Assembly (NCBI GenBank): GCA_020354125.1
Contig: CP070643.1
Span: 1,335,654 to 1,372,234 of the forward strand
Direction: 5' to 3'
Length of the DNA stretch: 36,581 bases
From: Betaproteobacteria bacterium
Lineage (GTDB): Bacteria > Pseudomonadota > Gammaproteobacteria > Burkholderiales > Eutrophovitaceae
The position numbers and the translations under genes are program-made. The notes beneath the pieces were generated by a model. It was not told the DNA's origin. It searched no databases and worked only from the letters and a program-made list of their open reading frames with translations. Positions 1 through 8,754 of this stretch are shown here, piece after piece; position 1 is the first letter of the stretch; the number at the start of each line of letters is the position of its first letter.

Positions 1-326
1 CTTGTTCATCCCGGGGTAGGGTTTCCGAAGACCCGTTTTAGTGCCGACACATTTCGTCCGGCTAATTATTAAACTGCCGGTAGAAGGCCGGAAGTCAGGC
101 ACAGCCGAACGGCGTCGGCACATGTGCGGAAGGTGCCTGAAGCTTCTCGCCGTCGACGACCTTTTTGGATTGCCAATAGCATTGCCTCCAACACGATTCC
201 ACCTTTTGCCCTACCTGGTTTCAGGCGTCAGCCCAGAATGGAAGCTGGCGACTCGATGTCACCATGCTTAGCGGCCGCGAACTATCGGTTCGATTCGGAC
301 TCTATTCAATGCAGCTCTAGCAGAAA
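1..326. other. gene-free left end, no recognisable coding sequence
   Basis: I see no convincing gene before the copper operon. The short open frames here have no family resemblance and no good ribosome binding site. The stretch contains paired segments: GTGCCGAC at 41-48 can pair with GTCGGCAC at 114-121, and inside it CCGGC at 58-62 can pair with GCCGG at 76-80. This could be the tail or terminator of a gene outside the window, a structured leader, or chance. No T-tract follows, so I do not call a terminator. Confidence 0.5.
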
Positions 327-352
327 AAGATTACGAGAATGTAATCTTCCGG
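327..352 (+). promoter_or_regulatory. palindromic operator upstream of the copper operon (CopR/CusR-like box)
   Basis: AAGATTAC at 327-334 and GTAATCTT at 341-348 form a perfect 8-bp inverted repeat with a 6-base spacer, ending 53 bases before the first copper gene. The TTAC-N6-GTAA core is the general type of site used by CopR/CusR-like copper response regulators. That assignment is from memory of the family and is inference. Immediately downstream, GTCAG at 352-356 and CTGAC at 361-365 form a second short inverted repeat. The segment GATTAC-N6-GTAATCTTCCGG recurs with one fixed-position change at 7988-8011. Confidence 0.6.
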
Positions 353-401
353 TCAGTATGCTGACAGCCTTACGCGGTCACAATTTTCGTCAGGAGTTTA
401 T

Positions 402-845
402 ATGAGACTATTCGTGCGAACTTTCATTGGTCTGATTGCGTTTGTCGTCGCAATCACCCCTTCCCTTGCCGATGGCCTACCCCAGGTTGAGGTTTGGAAG
501 GATCCCAACTGTGGGTGTTGTAACAAGTGGATCGCGCATCTACAAGACGCGGGATTCGATGTGACAGCGCATAACACGAGACGCGTCGGCGCCGCCCGTG
601 AAAAACTCGGCATGCCAAACCGTTACGCCTCCTGTCACGTTGCCCGAATCGGCGACTACGTAATTGAAGGTCACGTTCCCGCGGACGATATCAAGCGCCT
701 GCTCGAAGAGCGACCGATGGCCAAGGGCCTCGCTGTCCCCGGCATGCCAATGGGCTCACCAGGAATGGAAGGCCCACGCAGTGAGTCCTATCAGACCCTC
801 CTGATCGGCTCGGGGGGCAACGCGAAAGTCTTCGCAGAGCACTAA
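402..845 (+). CDS. DUF411 periplasmic copper protein (CopG-like)
   Basis: This 147-residue protein has an N-terminal signal peptide (about residues 1-23, ending near SLADG) and a DUF411 body. Visible copper-ligand candidates are the cysteine cluster C37, C39, C40 in DPNCGCC, C78 in YASCHV, H91, and a methionine-rich tail (M115, M117, M122 in GMPMGSPGM). DUF411 proteins, including Vibrio CopG, are periplasmic Cys-rich copper-binding or redox proteins found with Cu exporters. The start is fixed by AGGAG at 392-396, five bases before ATG. It is the first gene after the palindromic operator and precedes copA by 34 bases, so it likely leads the copper operon. The family call is firm; its biochemical activity here is inferred. 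Confidence 0.9.
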   Translation: MRLFVRTFIGLIAFVVAITPSLADGLPQVEVWKDPNCGCCNKWIAHLQDAGFDVTAHNTRRVGAAREKLGMPNRYASCHVARIGDYVIEGHVPADDIKRLLEERPMAKGLAVPGMPMGSPGMEGPRSESYQTLLIGSGGNAKVFAEH

Positions 846-879
846 CGATCCACCCTCATTCTGGACTCACGTAAACAAC

Positions 880-2718
880 ATGTACTCGAAATCACCATTA
901 CTGATTCCGCCATCGCTCACTCGCCGTACATTTGTAAAAGGACTGGCAGCCGGCGGCACACTTGCAGCACTTTCCCCGTGGTTGGATATCGCACCGTCGG
1001 CGATGGCGGCAAAAAATCGTGGCGTACCGGTGCTGAGCGGCGACGAGTTCAATCTCGTCATCGAGGAGCAGCCGGTCAATTTCAGCGGCAAACCCCGGGT
1101 GGCCACAATGATCAATGGTTCGATCCCCGCTCCTACGCTGCGTTGGCGGCTGGGTGATACCGTCACCCTGCGGGTCACCAACCGTCTACGCGAAACGACA
1201 TCCATTCACTGGCACGGCATCATTCTGCCCTTCGAAATGGACGGAGTACCCGGTATCAGCTTTCGGGGAATTCCGCCGGGCGAAACCTTCGCTTATCGAT
1301 TCAAGGTCAACCAAACAGGCACCTATTGGTACCACTCGCATTCCGGTCATCAAGAGCAACTCGGGATGTATGGCGCGATTATTGTCGACGACCCGAACTC
1401 CAGTTCCAATGGCGCCATGCGCGACCATGTGGTGGTGCTTTCAGACTGGACCGACGAGAACCCCGAACGTGTTTTTCACAAACTCAAGGTTCACGCCGAT
1501 TACTTCAACTTCAATCATCCGACAATTCCGCTGCTCATGCGCGATATCTCGGAAATGGGCTTCGATGCGGCAGTCAACAAACGCCGCATGTGGAACGAGA
1601 TGCGCATGAGCCCGGCGGATCTGGCCGACGTCTCAGGCTATACCTATACCTATCTGATGAACGGAACCGCCCCAGCCGGTAACTGGACCGGTTTGTTCCG
1701 TCCCGGCGAGAAAGTACGCTTGCGCTTCATCAACGCGGCGGCAAATTCGTTCTTCGATGTGCGCATACCAGGGTTGAAACTGCGAGTCGTTCAGAACGAC
1801 GGTCAGGACGTTGAACCGGTAAGTGTCGATGAATTTCGCTTTGGTTCGGGCGAGACACTCGATGCCATCGTCTCACCTGTCGATGACGCATACACAATTT
1901 TCGCGCAATCGATGGATCGCAGCGGCTATGCGCGCGGCACATTGGCAGTGCGCGAAGGCCTGAGCGCTGAAGTTCCTGCAACTGACGAAGTTGAGTGGCT
2001 TACCCACCGCGACATGATGGGCGAAATGGACCACGGCGCACACGGCGGTCACAGTGGACATAATGGTCACGGCAACGATGGCGGTCACGCCGATCACAAC
2101 GGTCACTCCGGACACGAGAGCCGCAGGAATCATCAGTCACACGCAAATCATGACAGGCACAGCATGCACCAGGCAGGACCATTGGCGAAACCCGGACAGC
2201 GGGTGCGTCATGCCCGAACGGAATTCGGCGCGAGCGTGGATATGCGCGTTGATACGCCAAGAACCAATCTCGATGACCCGGGCATCGGACTTCGCAACAA
2301 CGGCCGTCGCGTACTGACCTATGCCGATCTGTCGACCGTTGGCGGACCGATGGATCCGCGTGGGGCTGAACGTGAAATCGAGCTACACCTGACCGGCAAC
2401 ATGGAGCGCTACACGTGGTCATTCGACGGTCTGGAATTCGGGAAATCGACTCCGGTCCGCTTCCGCTATGGCGAGCGGCTGCGTGTAATTCTTCACAACG
2501 ACACCATGATGACGCACCCGATGCACATGCATGGCATGTGGAGCGAGCTGGAGAATGCGGATGGACGTTTCCAGGCACGCAAACACACCGTCCAGGTTCA
2601 TCCTGCGCAGCGCGTGAGCTTCCTTGTTGACGTCGACGCTCCTGGCCGCTGGGCCTGGCACTGCCATCTGATGTTCCATATGCATGCCGGGATGTTCCGC
2701 GAGATCGTCGTGTCGTGA
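880..2718 (+). CDS. copA: multicopper oxidase CopA, copper resistance
   Basis: A 612-residue periplasmic multicopper oxidase of the CopA/PcoA family, which oxidises Cu(I) and sequesters copper. A Tat signal is visible with RR at 15-16 (RRTFVKG). Copper-site motifs appear in order: HWHG (H110, H112), HSH (H152, H154), HPMHMHG (H546, H549, H551) and HCHLMFHMHAGM with type-1 ligands C595, H600 and M605. The insert at about 376-430 is rich in His, Gly and Asn rather than the Met-rich repeats usual in Pseudomonas CopA. Length is normal for the family. The stop overlaps the copB start by four bases (GTGA), so CopA and CopB are translationally coupled. Confidence 0.96.
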   Translation: MYSKSPLLIPPSLTRRTFVKGLAAGGTLAALSPWLDIAPSAMAAKNRGVPVLSGDEFNLVIEEQPVNFSGKPRVATMINGSIPAPTLRWRLGDTVTLRVTNRLRETTSIHWHGIILPFEMDGVPGISFRGIPPGETFAYRFKVNQTGTYWYHSHSGHQEQLGMYGAIIVDDPNSSSNGAMRDHVVVLSDWTDENPERVFHKLKVHADYFNFNHPTIPLLMRDISEMGFDAAVNKRRMWNEMRMSPADLADVSGYTYTYLMNGTAPAGNWTGLFRPGEKVRLRFINAAANSFFDVRIPGLKLRVVQNDGQDVEPVSVDEFRFGSGETLDAIVSPVDDAYTIFAQSMDRSGYARGTLAVREGLSAEVPATDEVEWLTHRDMMGEMDHGAHGGHSGHNGHGNDGGHADHNGHSGHESRRNHQSHANHDRHSMHQAGPLAKPGQRVRHARTEFGASVDMRVDTPRTNLDDPGIGLRNNGRRVLTYADLSTVGGPMDPRGAEREIELHLTGNMERYTWSFDGLEFGKSTPVRFRYGERLRVILHNDTMMTHPMHMHGMWSELENADGRFQARKHTVQVHPAQRVSFLVDVDAPGRWAWHCHLMFHMHAGMFREIVVS

Positions 2719-3806
2719 CGACCGTCCAATTGATCGATCAAGTACGCAGTAGACATAAAAAACAAGCCACGAATTCGTTCTTTTGCGGCGCCACTTTTGC
2801 ATTCGTCCTCATCCTGTCGCCGGCTGCATTTGCCCAGGAAGCGTCCGGCCCGGTTGACCATACGCAGCACATGAACCAGGCCGAGGATATGGACCACTCG
2901 GAGCACATGGATCACTCGGGCCATGACATGGACTCCGGAGAAATGGATCACTCCGAACATATGATGGATTCGGACGAGATGGACCACTCCCAACACATGG
3001 ACCATTCTGGTCACGACATGGACTCCGGGGAAATGGATCACTCGGAGCATGCCGGTCATGGCGCGGCGGCTACAGCACAGATCGATGACGGCGACGATAC
3101 TAAAGAATTGCGCGATCCGCATGCGTATGCTGAAGGAGAGGACTTTGGACCGCTGGGGCGCCCACGGTTAGCTGATGAAAAGGACTTTTGGGCGGTGCTG
3201 ATCGAACGCCTTGAAGCAGTCGACACAGACGAGAACAGTTGGGCCGCGTTCGATGGACAGGTCTGGTATGGGCGGACGTACGATCGGGTCAATCTGCAAC
3301 TCGAAGGCGAAGTCGATTCAGGCGAGATCCATGAATTGCGTACCGAATTACTCTGGAGTCACGCCATCACGCCGTTCTGGGACACGCAACTGGGCCTTCG
3401 CCACGATAGCGGCGAAGATCCGAACCGTTACTGGATGGCCGCCGGCTTCCAGGGCCTTGCGCAATACTGGTTCCATGTGGAAGCGATGCTCTACGCCGGC
3501 CAACGTGGCAATACTGCCGCACGTTTCGAAGCCGAGTACGACATGCTGTTTACGCAACGCCTCATTCTTCAGCCGCGCCTCGAATTTAACCTTTATGGCC
3601 AGAACGATGAAATTCGGGAGACGGGTAGCGGACTGTCAAACCTGTCAGTTGGGCTACGTCTTCGCTACGAGTTTACCCGCCATTTCGGGCCGTACCTCGG
3701 TGTCGAATGGGCTGGTCTTTACGGCGGCACCGCCGACTTCGCACGCGCCGAGAACAAGCCAACCGAACAAACGCGTTACTTGTTGGGCGTGCGAATCTGG
3801 TTCTAG
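2715..3806 (+). CDS. copB: CopB, outer-membrane copper resistance protein
   Basis: A 363-residue CopB/PcoB-type protein. It starts at GTG overlapping the copA stop. A signal peptide ends near AFAQ (about residue 41). It is followed by a Met/His/Asp-rich segment at about 50-115 built of MDHSEHM and MDHSGHDMDSGEMDHSEH units, a likely copper-loading tail. The remaining part, from about 150, is the beta-barrel domain and ends in phenylalanine, as outer-membrane proteins do. CopB works with CopA in periplasmic and outer-membrane copper handling. A gap of 248 bases follows before the ATPase, in which no clear terminator was seen. Confidence 0.94.
   Translation: MTTVQLIDQVRSRHKKQATNSFFCGATFAFVLILSPAAFAQEASGPVDHTQHMNQAEDMDHSEHMDHSGHDMDSGEMDHSEHMMDSDEMDHSQHMDHSGHDMDSGEMDHSEHAGHGAAATAQIDDGDDTKELRDPHAYAEGEDFGPLGRPRLADEKDFWAVLIERLEAVDTDENSWAAFDGQVWYGRTYDRVNLQLEGEVDSGEIHELRTELLWSHAITPFWDTQLGLRHDSGEDPNRYWMAAGFQGLAQYWFHVEAMLYAGQRGNTAARFEAEYDMLFTQRLILQPRLEFNLYGQNDEIRETGSGLSNLSVGLRLRYEFTRHFGPYLGVEWAGLYGGTADFARAENKPTEQTRYLLGVRIWF
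2907..3050 (+). repeat. Met/His repeat inside copB
   Basis: An 18-residue unit (MDHSGHDMDSGEMDHSEH) is encoded at 2907-2960 and again, identical in protein, at 2997-3050. The two 54-base copies differ at eight codons, every one synonymous. Related shorter units lie between and before them. Confidence 0.9.
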
Positions 3807-4054
3807 CTCTACATCTCTCGCTGAAGTTCATTGGAGACTACAATAACCCGATGTATCGTCGAGCCTGTGTCGTTGCGCGACACATCCGGGTGCGATAATC
3901 GCGGGGGTAACGCACAGCGTGCCAAAAGCAGCTGGTCGCTGTGACTGCTACGGTACCGGCCAGTTAACAACGGGTTGTATCGATTAACCAAAACCAAGCC
4001 GGCCTGAATGATCACGCCCTAGTTTCATAGCGGCGTACTTGCGAGGAGTGCTCG

Positions 4055-6475
4055 ATGTCAAACGTATCCGTGAACAAGGATCCGGTCTGCGGCATGACTG
4101 TCGCGCCCGATTCCACCATCACGTTCACCCACGAGCAGCACCAGTATCGGTTTTGTTCGGAACGCTGTCGGGAGAAGTTCGCCGCCGAGCCCGAAGCTTT
4201 TCTTACGTCTCCTCGGGACGTCGCTGAACGTTCCGTAAACCCTGCTTCACCCGGCGCTGACTACATCTGCCCTATGTGTCCGGAGGTACACCAGGATCAT
4301 CCGGGCAGCTGTCCAAAGTGCGGCATGGCGCTGGAATCAGCGATGCCACCACAGTTGGGCAAAGTGAAATACACCTGTCCGATGCATCCCGAGATTGTTC
4401 GCGATGAACCGGGCGACTGCCCCATCTGTGGCATGGCACTCGAACCCATGACACCCGCTGTCGGGGCTGAAGACAATGCCGAACTAACCGACATGTCGCG
4501 GCGCTTCTGGGTCAGCACGGCGTTGGCACTGCCGGTGCTGATCCTGGCGATGGGCGCCGAGTTCGTGCCGGCACTGGCTCGGTTGATCCCGGAAAAGGCA
4601 TCGATTTGGGCACAGTTTCTACTTGCGACGCCGGTGGTGCTGTGGGGCGGCTGGCCGTTCTTTGTGCGCGGCTGGCAATCGGTGGTCAATCGCCACCTCA
4701 ACATGTTCTCGCTGATTGCGCTCGGGGTCGGCGTCGCGTACCTCTACAGCACCGTTGCGTTGCTGATGCCCGGGATCTTTCCGCCAACCTTGCGCGGCGA
4801 AAGTGGTTTGGTACCGGTTTATTTCGAAGCCGCAGCAGTGATTACGGCATTGGTCCTGTTAGGTCAGGTGATGGAGCTTCGTGCGCGGAGCCACACCAGC
4901 GCCGCAATCAAGATGCTGCTCGGCTTGGCGCCGCGCACCGCACGGCGCGTTCGCAGCGACGGCAGTGACGAGGATGTTCCGCTCGACCAGGTTCATCCCG
5001 GCGATGTGCTACGCGTTCGCCCGGGCGAAAAGATACCGGTTGATGGTGTGGTCACGGAAGGTCACAGCTCGGTCGACGAGTCGATGGTCACCGGAGAACC
5101 CATTCCGGTCGAAAAGCACACCGGCGAGCGGGTCATCGGCGCCACTGTAAACGGTAACGGCAGCCTGCTGATGCGGGCTGAACGGGTTGGTGCAGAAACG
5201 CTGCTGGCACAAATCGTTCAAATGGTAGCTGAAGCACAACGCAGTCGTGCGCCGATACAGCGCCTCGCCGACGTCGTGTCGGGCTGGTTCGTGCCGATCG
5301 TGGTTCTGGTAGCCGCCGCGACATTCGTGGTGTGGTCAGTTGTCGGCCCCGAACCACGCCTGGCTTATGCGCTCGTCAACGCCGTAGCGGTGCTGATCAT
5401 TGCCTGTCCCTGCGCTCTTGGGCTCGCCACCCCAATGTCCATCATGGTGAGCACTGGACGCGGTGCAGCAAGTGGTGTGCTGATCAAGAATGCCGAAGCG
5501 TTGGAAATCATGGAAAAGGTTGACACGCTCGTTACCGACAAAACCGGCACCCTGACACTCGGAAAACCACAACTTGTTTCGGTCGTCGCCCATGCAAGCT
5601 TTAGCGAGGATGAAATTCTCCGGCTCGGTGCCAGCCTCGAGCGCGCCAGCGAGCATCCGCTGGCGGCCGCAATCGTTGCTGGCGCGCGGGGCAGGAAACT
5701 TGAGCTTGCCGAGGTCGACAGGTTCGAGTCGCATACCGGCAAGGGCGTGAGCGGAGATATTGAAGGGCGCACTGTGGCGATCGGAAACAATCGGCTGATG
5801 GACGAACTGAACATTGACTTTGGACCACTTGCGAACCAGGCAGACGCAATGCGTGCCGAAGCCCAGACCGTGATGTTTGTTGTCGTCGATAGAAGCGCTG
5901 CCGGCTTGATCAGCGTTGCCGACCCGATCAAGGAAACCTCACTCGAAGCGGTTAGCGATCTGCATGCCCAAGGGCTGCGCATCGTGATGCTCACCGGCGA
6001 CAATCAAGCCACCGCTGAGGCCGTAGCGAGAAATCTCGGTATCGACGACGTGATTGCCGGCGTGCTGCCGGAACGCAAAACTGAACTGATCAAACGGTAT
6101 CAATCTGAAGGTCGGATCGTTGCCATGGCAGGTGACGGTATAAACGACGCGCCGGCGCTGGCGCAGGCACACGTGGGCATTGCGATGGGAACAGGAACCG
6201 ACGTTGCAATGGAAAGCGCCGGCATCACGCTCATCAAGGGCGATCTCCGCGGCATCGTACGGGCACGCAAACTGAGTCAGGCAACGTTGCGTAATATCCG
6301 ACAGAACCTCTTTTTTGCGTTCGTTTACAACTCGCTCGGCGTGCCGATTGCGGCGGGTGTTTTGTATCCCGTCTTTGGCCTGCTGTTATCGCCAATGATC
6401 GCCGCCGCCGCGATGAGCTTCAGCTCGGTATCGGTGATCACGAATGCGCTGCGACTTAACAGACTAAAGCTATAG
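4055..6475 (+). CDS. Cu(+)-exporting P1B-type ATPase with YHS and heavy-metal-binding N-terminus
   Basis: An 806-residue copper-translocating ATPase of the inner membrane. The N-terminus has a YHS domain (DPVCGM at 9-14, C34, C38). Two tandem heavy-metal-binding modules follow, at about 70-94 (CPMCPE, CPKCGM) and 106-130 (CPMHPE, CPICGM). The core motifs are TGEP at 346-349, the transport site CPC at 451-453, the phosphorylation motif DKTGT at 495-499, SEHPLA around H534 and GDGIND at 693-698. No classical HMA ferredoxin-like domain is present. The first module carries Cys75 where the second has the usual His111. AGGAG at 4044-4048 supports the ATG start. It probably exports Cu(I) to the periplasm, where CopA and CopB act. 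Confidence 0.95.
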   Translation: MSNVSVNKDPVCGMTVAPDSTITFTHEQHQYRFCSERCREKFAAEPEAFLTSPRDVAERSVNPASPGADYICPMCPEVHQDHPGSCPKCGMALESAMPPQLGKVKYTCPMHPEIVRDEPGDCPICGMALEPMTPAVGAEDNAELTDMSRRFWVSTALALPVLILAMGAEFVPALARLIPEKASIWAQFLLATPVVLWGGWPFFVRGWQSVVNRHLNMFSLIALGVGVAYLYSTVALLMPGIFPPTLRGESGLVPVYFEAAAVITALVLLGQVMELRARSHTSAAIKMLLGLAPRTARRVRSDGSDEDVPLDQVHPGDVLRVRPGEKIPVDGVVTEGHSSVDESMVTGEPIPVEKHTGERVIGATVNGNGSLLMRAERVGAETLLAQIVQMVAEAQRSRAPIQRLADVVSGWFVPIVVLVAAATFVVWSVVGPEPRLAYALVNAVAVLIIACPCALGLATPMSIMVSTGRGAASGVLIKNAEALEIMEKVDTLVTDKTGTLTLGKPQLVSVVAHASFSEDEILRLGASLERASEHPLAAAIVAGARGRKLELAEVDRFESHTGKGVSGDIEGRTVAIGNNRLMDELNIDFGPLANQADAMRAEAQTVMFVVVDRSAAGLISVADPIKETSLEAVSDLHAQGLRIVMLTGDNQATAEAVARNLGIDDVIAGVLPERKTELIKRYQSEGRIVAMAGDGINDAPALAQAHVGIAMGTGTDVAMESAGITLIKGDLRGIVRARKLSQATLRNIRQNLFFAFVYNSLGVPIAAGVLYPVFGLLLSPMIAAAAMSFSSVSVITNALRLNRLKL

Positions 6476-6674
6476 CTGCGAGCGTTTATGCCGCGCACGG
6501 AACAGAGCGCAGATGTAAGGAACGTTATCACTGCTCGTCTTCGCCGCCATTTTTTTACGTGATGATGCGATTTGGATGTGGTGCCCACTTGATGTACGGT
6601 GGCCACGGCAGCCGATCCCATACAATGATCGCCGACACTGACCCGGACTGCGATATACGAGTACCAGAAGACAG

Positions 6675-7109
6675 ATGATCAGAAATGCCTGGAAAGCAAT
6701 GATCACCGGGATGCTTGTCACGGCGCTACAAGCAGCATGCACTCCCGCTGAAGAAACAGTGCCGGGACGCTGGTACACCCAAACTCAAGTCGAGAGAGGA
6801 CGGCTGATATTCGCAGAACAATGCGCAAGATGCCATGGCGAAAACGCCGAGGGCACCCGCAACTGGCGAGAGCCCGATGCCACCGGCAACTATCCCCCGC
6901 CGCCGTTAAACGGCTCGGCGCACGCCTGGCATCACCCGTTGCCGGTGCTCGCTCGGGTCATCGAGAAAGGCGGCATACCGCTCGGCGGCGTCATGCCGAG
7001 CTTCTCAGGAACACTCGATCGAGACCAGATACGCGACACTATCGCATTCTTTCAAGATTACTGGCCCGATGACATCTACGCGCGTTGGGCTGAAGTCAAC
7101 AGGCGTTGA
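6675..7109 (+). CDS. small c-type cytochrome, exported
   Basis: A 144-residue monohaem cytochrome c. It has an N-terminal hydrophobic signal (about 9-21) ending in LQAAC; Cys22 could be a lipobox cysteine, although Gln at -3 is not ideal. The haem site is C50-A-R-C53-H54, and M107 (GGVMPSF) is the probable distal ligand. It lies 199 bases after the copper ATPase on the same strand and may belong to the copper island, perhaps as electron acceptor or donor for a periplasmic copper redox protein; that role is inference. ATG at 6699 is an alternative start. Confidence 0.85.
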   Translation: MIRNAWKAMITGMLVTALQAACTPAEETVPGRWYTQTQVERGRLIFAEQCARCHGENAEGTRNWREPDATGNYPPPPLNGSAHAWHHPLPVLARVIEKGGIPLGGVMPSFSGTLDRDQIRDTIAFFQDYWPDDIYARWAEVNRR

Positions 7110-7336
7110 ACGGCCTCATGTGGGAACAAGATGAACGAAGCTGAAAACAAGCCAAGAATTAGCGCTTTTGCACCAAACCGCTCGAGGCCCACGATGACGC
7201 GAAGCATACACGGCAACATCATGCGATGCGGATTTCGTCGCGCTCGGCGGCGGGCCTTTAGAGGAATCGCTGCTAGCAAGTGCACCTCAACTTCTGCGCC
7301 AAGACTACTCGTGGCGATCATCGCGTCACGCAAGGT

Positions 7337-7900
7337 TTACCGATTGTGCACCGGAGCATCTGGAACCTGACAAAAACCTTGCGACGGGACATCCAGAGCG
7401 CTGTTGAATTTGCTCGACAGATTCTGAAATGCGATCAATCCGGTCAGTTCCACGATCGCATCTTCGTCAAAGAACGTCCTCAATCTGGCGAGCATTTCAT
7501 CGCTGACTTGCCGGTCTGAATAGGTAATCGCATCGGTGTACTCCAGAACTGCCTTTTCTTTGTCGTCGAAAACGGCACTGCCTTCCCAGCCAACAAGCTG
7601 CTCCACCTTCTCCGTTGAACCCGCACGCTTCGCCAGCACTGCCGAATTGAGATCAACACAAAATCGACACCAATTGATTTGGGATACCCTCACCGTGACC
7701 AATGAACGCAAAACCGGGCTTAACGGCGAACTCTTTCTGTCGAGCACACCGAAAAGAATCGCAACAGCCGCGAACAACCTCGGCGTCCTTGCCCACAGCA
7801 GTGCTGGCTGAAGTACATCACCATACTTCCTCCTCTGATTCCAAAAAAATGGTCTCAGAAACAGAGGATACCCGTTCAACTTCTTAGCGGAAACGCGCAT
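7337..7900 (-). CDS. carboxymuconolactone decarboxylase (AhpD-like) family protein
   Basis: A 187-residue protein of the CMD/AhpD alkylhydroperoxidase-like superfamily. The start chosen is ATG at 7900, preceded by GGAG at a good distance; an upstream in-frame start at 7951 would add 17 unlikely residues. The redox motif is C78-R-F-C81 in INWCRFCVDLN. AhpD-type proteins usually have His four residues after the second Cys, where this protein has Asn85, so the classical peroxidase proton relay looks incomplete. The gene is convergent with the cytochrome gene. A copper-type operator copy lies about 88 bases upstream, which suggests copper-linked expression. The substrate is unknown. Confidence 0.85.
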   Translation of the reverse strand: MRVSAKKLNGYPLFLRPFFWNQRRKYGDVLQPALLWARTPRLFAAVAILFGVLDRKSSPLSPVLRSLVTVRVSQINWCRFCVDLNSAVLAKRAGSTEKVEQLVGWEGSAVFDDKEKAVLEYTDAITYSDRQVSDEMLARLRTFFDEDAIVELTGLIAFQNLSSKFNSALDVPSQGFCQVPDAPVHNR

Positions 7901-7987
7901 TTTTTTCTCCGAGATTTGCACGCGACATTCGAGCGATCTGACATCGTGCATTCTGCCCGAATGGCCATATTATCGCGCTGACACCGT

Positions 7988-8011
7988 GATTACATTTTGG
8001 TTATCTTCCGG
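7988..8011. promoter_or_regulatory. second copy of the copper-operon operator element
   Basis: GATTAC at 7988-7993, a 6-base spacer, GTTATC at 8000-8005 and TTCCGG at 8006-8011 match the element at 329-352 in 17 of 18 positions outside the spacer, while the spacer itself is unrelated. The element sits 87 bases upstream of the CMD-family gene (minus strand) and past the 3' end of the response-regulator gene, so the CMD gene is the only nearby promoter target. Confidence 0.5.
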
Positions 8012-8094
8012 AGTGAGATTGCGGGCCAGAGCCCCCAACCAAAGGTGAGAAACGAGTTGACTGCGACTGGGTACGGCCTTAGGTTGCTTGCTTT

Positions 8095-8754
8095 TCAACG
8101 ACTCGATGTTGCTAAACCGTGCTCGATAGCGTAGACCGCCGCTTGAACACGGCTGGAGAGATTCAGCTTGCGCAATATATGTTGCACGTGAATCTTTACC
8201 GTGCTCTCGGCCAGGTCAAGTGTTCGGGCGATTTCCTTGTTACTGGCGCCTTTGGCGAGGTAGCCGAGAATTTCACGCTCGCGGGGACTTAGCGTCTCTT
8301 TATCCTCAACGACCGTGGCACTTCCGGTCGCGGCACGAAGCCCCTTGACCAATTTGGTTGTCATTTCCGCCGATACCACGGAGTCCCCGGCGACAGCCCG
8401 ACGAATCAGATCGAGTAAGGTATCGGTCTCTATGTTCTTCAGCAGATAACCACTGGCACCGGCGCGCAAGGTATGCACCAGGTCGTCGGCAGATTCAGAC
8501 ACGGTCAGCATGACGACATGGGTGCCCGGAGACTCTTCAAGAAACAGCTTGACCGCGTCTTTTCCCGGGACACCAGGCATATGAAGGTCGAGCAAGACCA
8601 CATCCGGCTTGAGCTCGCGGGCGCGCTTTACGCCATCGAGACTGTCTGCCGCTTCGCCGACGACCTCAAAGCCATCATGCCTTTGCAATAATGCCTTTAC
8701 GCCGCTGCGAAACAGCGTGTGATCATCCACCAGCAATACCCGAATCGCATTCAT
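8095..8754 (-). CDS. NarL/FixJ-family response regulator
   Basis: A 219-residue two-component regulator. The receiver domain (about 1-120) shows acidic residues D10 and D11, phospho-acceptor D56 (LLDLHMPG), the conserved Thr in MLTVSE and Lys in GYLLKN. A LuxR-type helix-turn-helix follows (about 150-210; LSPREREILGYLAKGASNKEIA). It overlaps the upstream kinase gene by four bases, so the two are a cognate pair. The sequence most resembles NarL-type regulators, but no nitrate or nitrite reductase gene is in the window, so the regulon is unknown. Confidence 0.92.
   Translation of the reverse strand: MNAIRVLLVDDHTLFRSGVKALLQRHDGFEVVGEAADSLDGVKRARELKPDVVLLDLHMPGVPGKDAVKLFLEESPGTHVVMLTVSESADDLVHTLRAGASGYLLKNIETDTLLDLIRRAVAGDSVVSAEMTTKLVKGLRAATGSATVVEDKETLSPREREILGYLAKGASNKEIARTLDLAESTVKIHVQHILRKLNLSSRVQAAVYAIEHGLATSSR

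Noticed and set aside
7076..7333. minus-strand frame directly after the CMD gene, with a hydrophobic C-terminal part
   Set aside because: It starts with TTG without a ribosome binding site, is Arg-rich, and overlaps the convergent cytochrome gene; no family resemblance.
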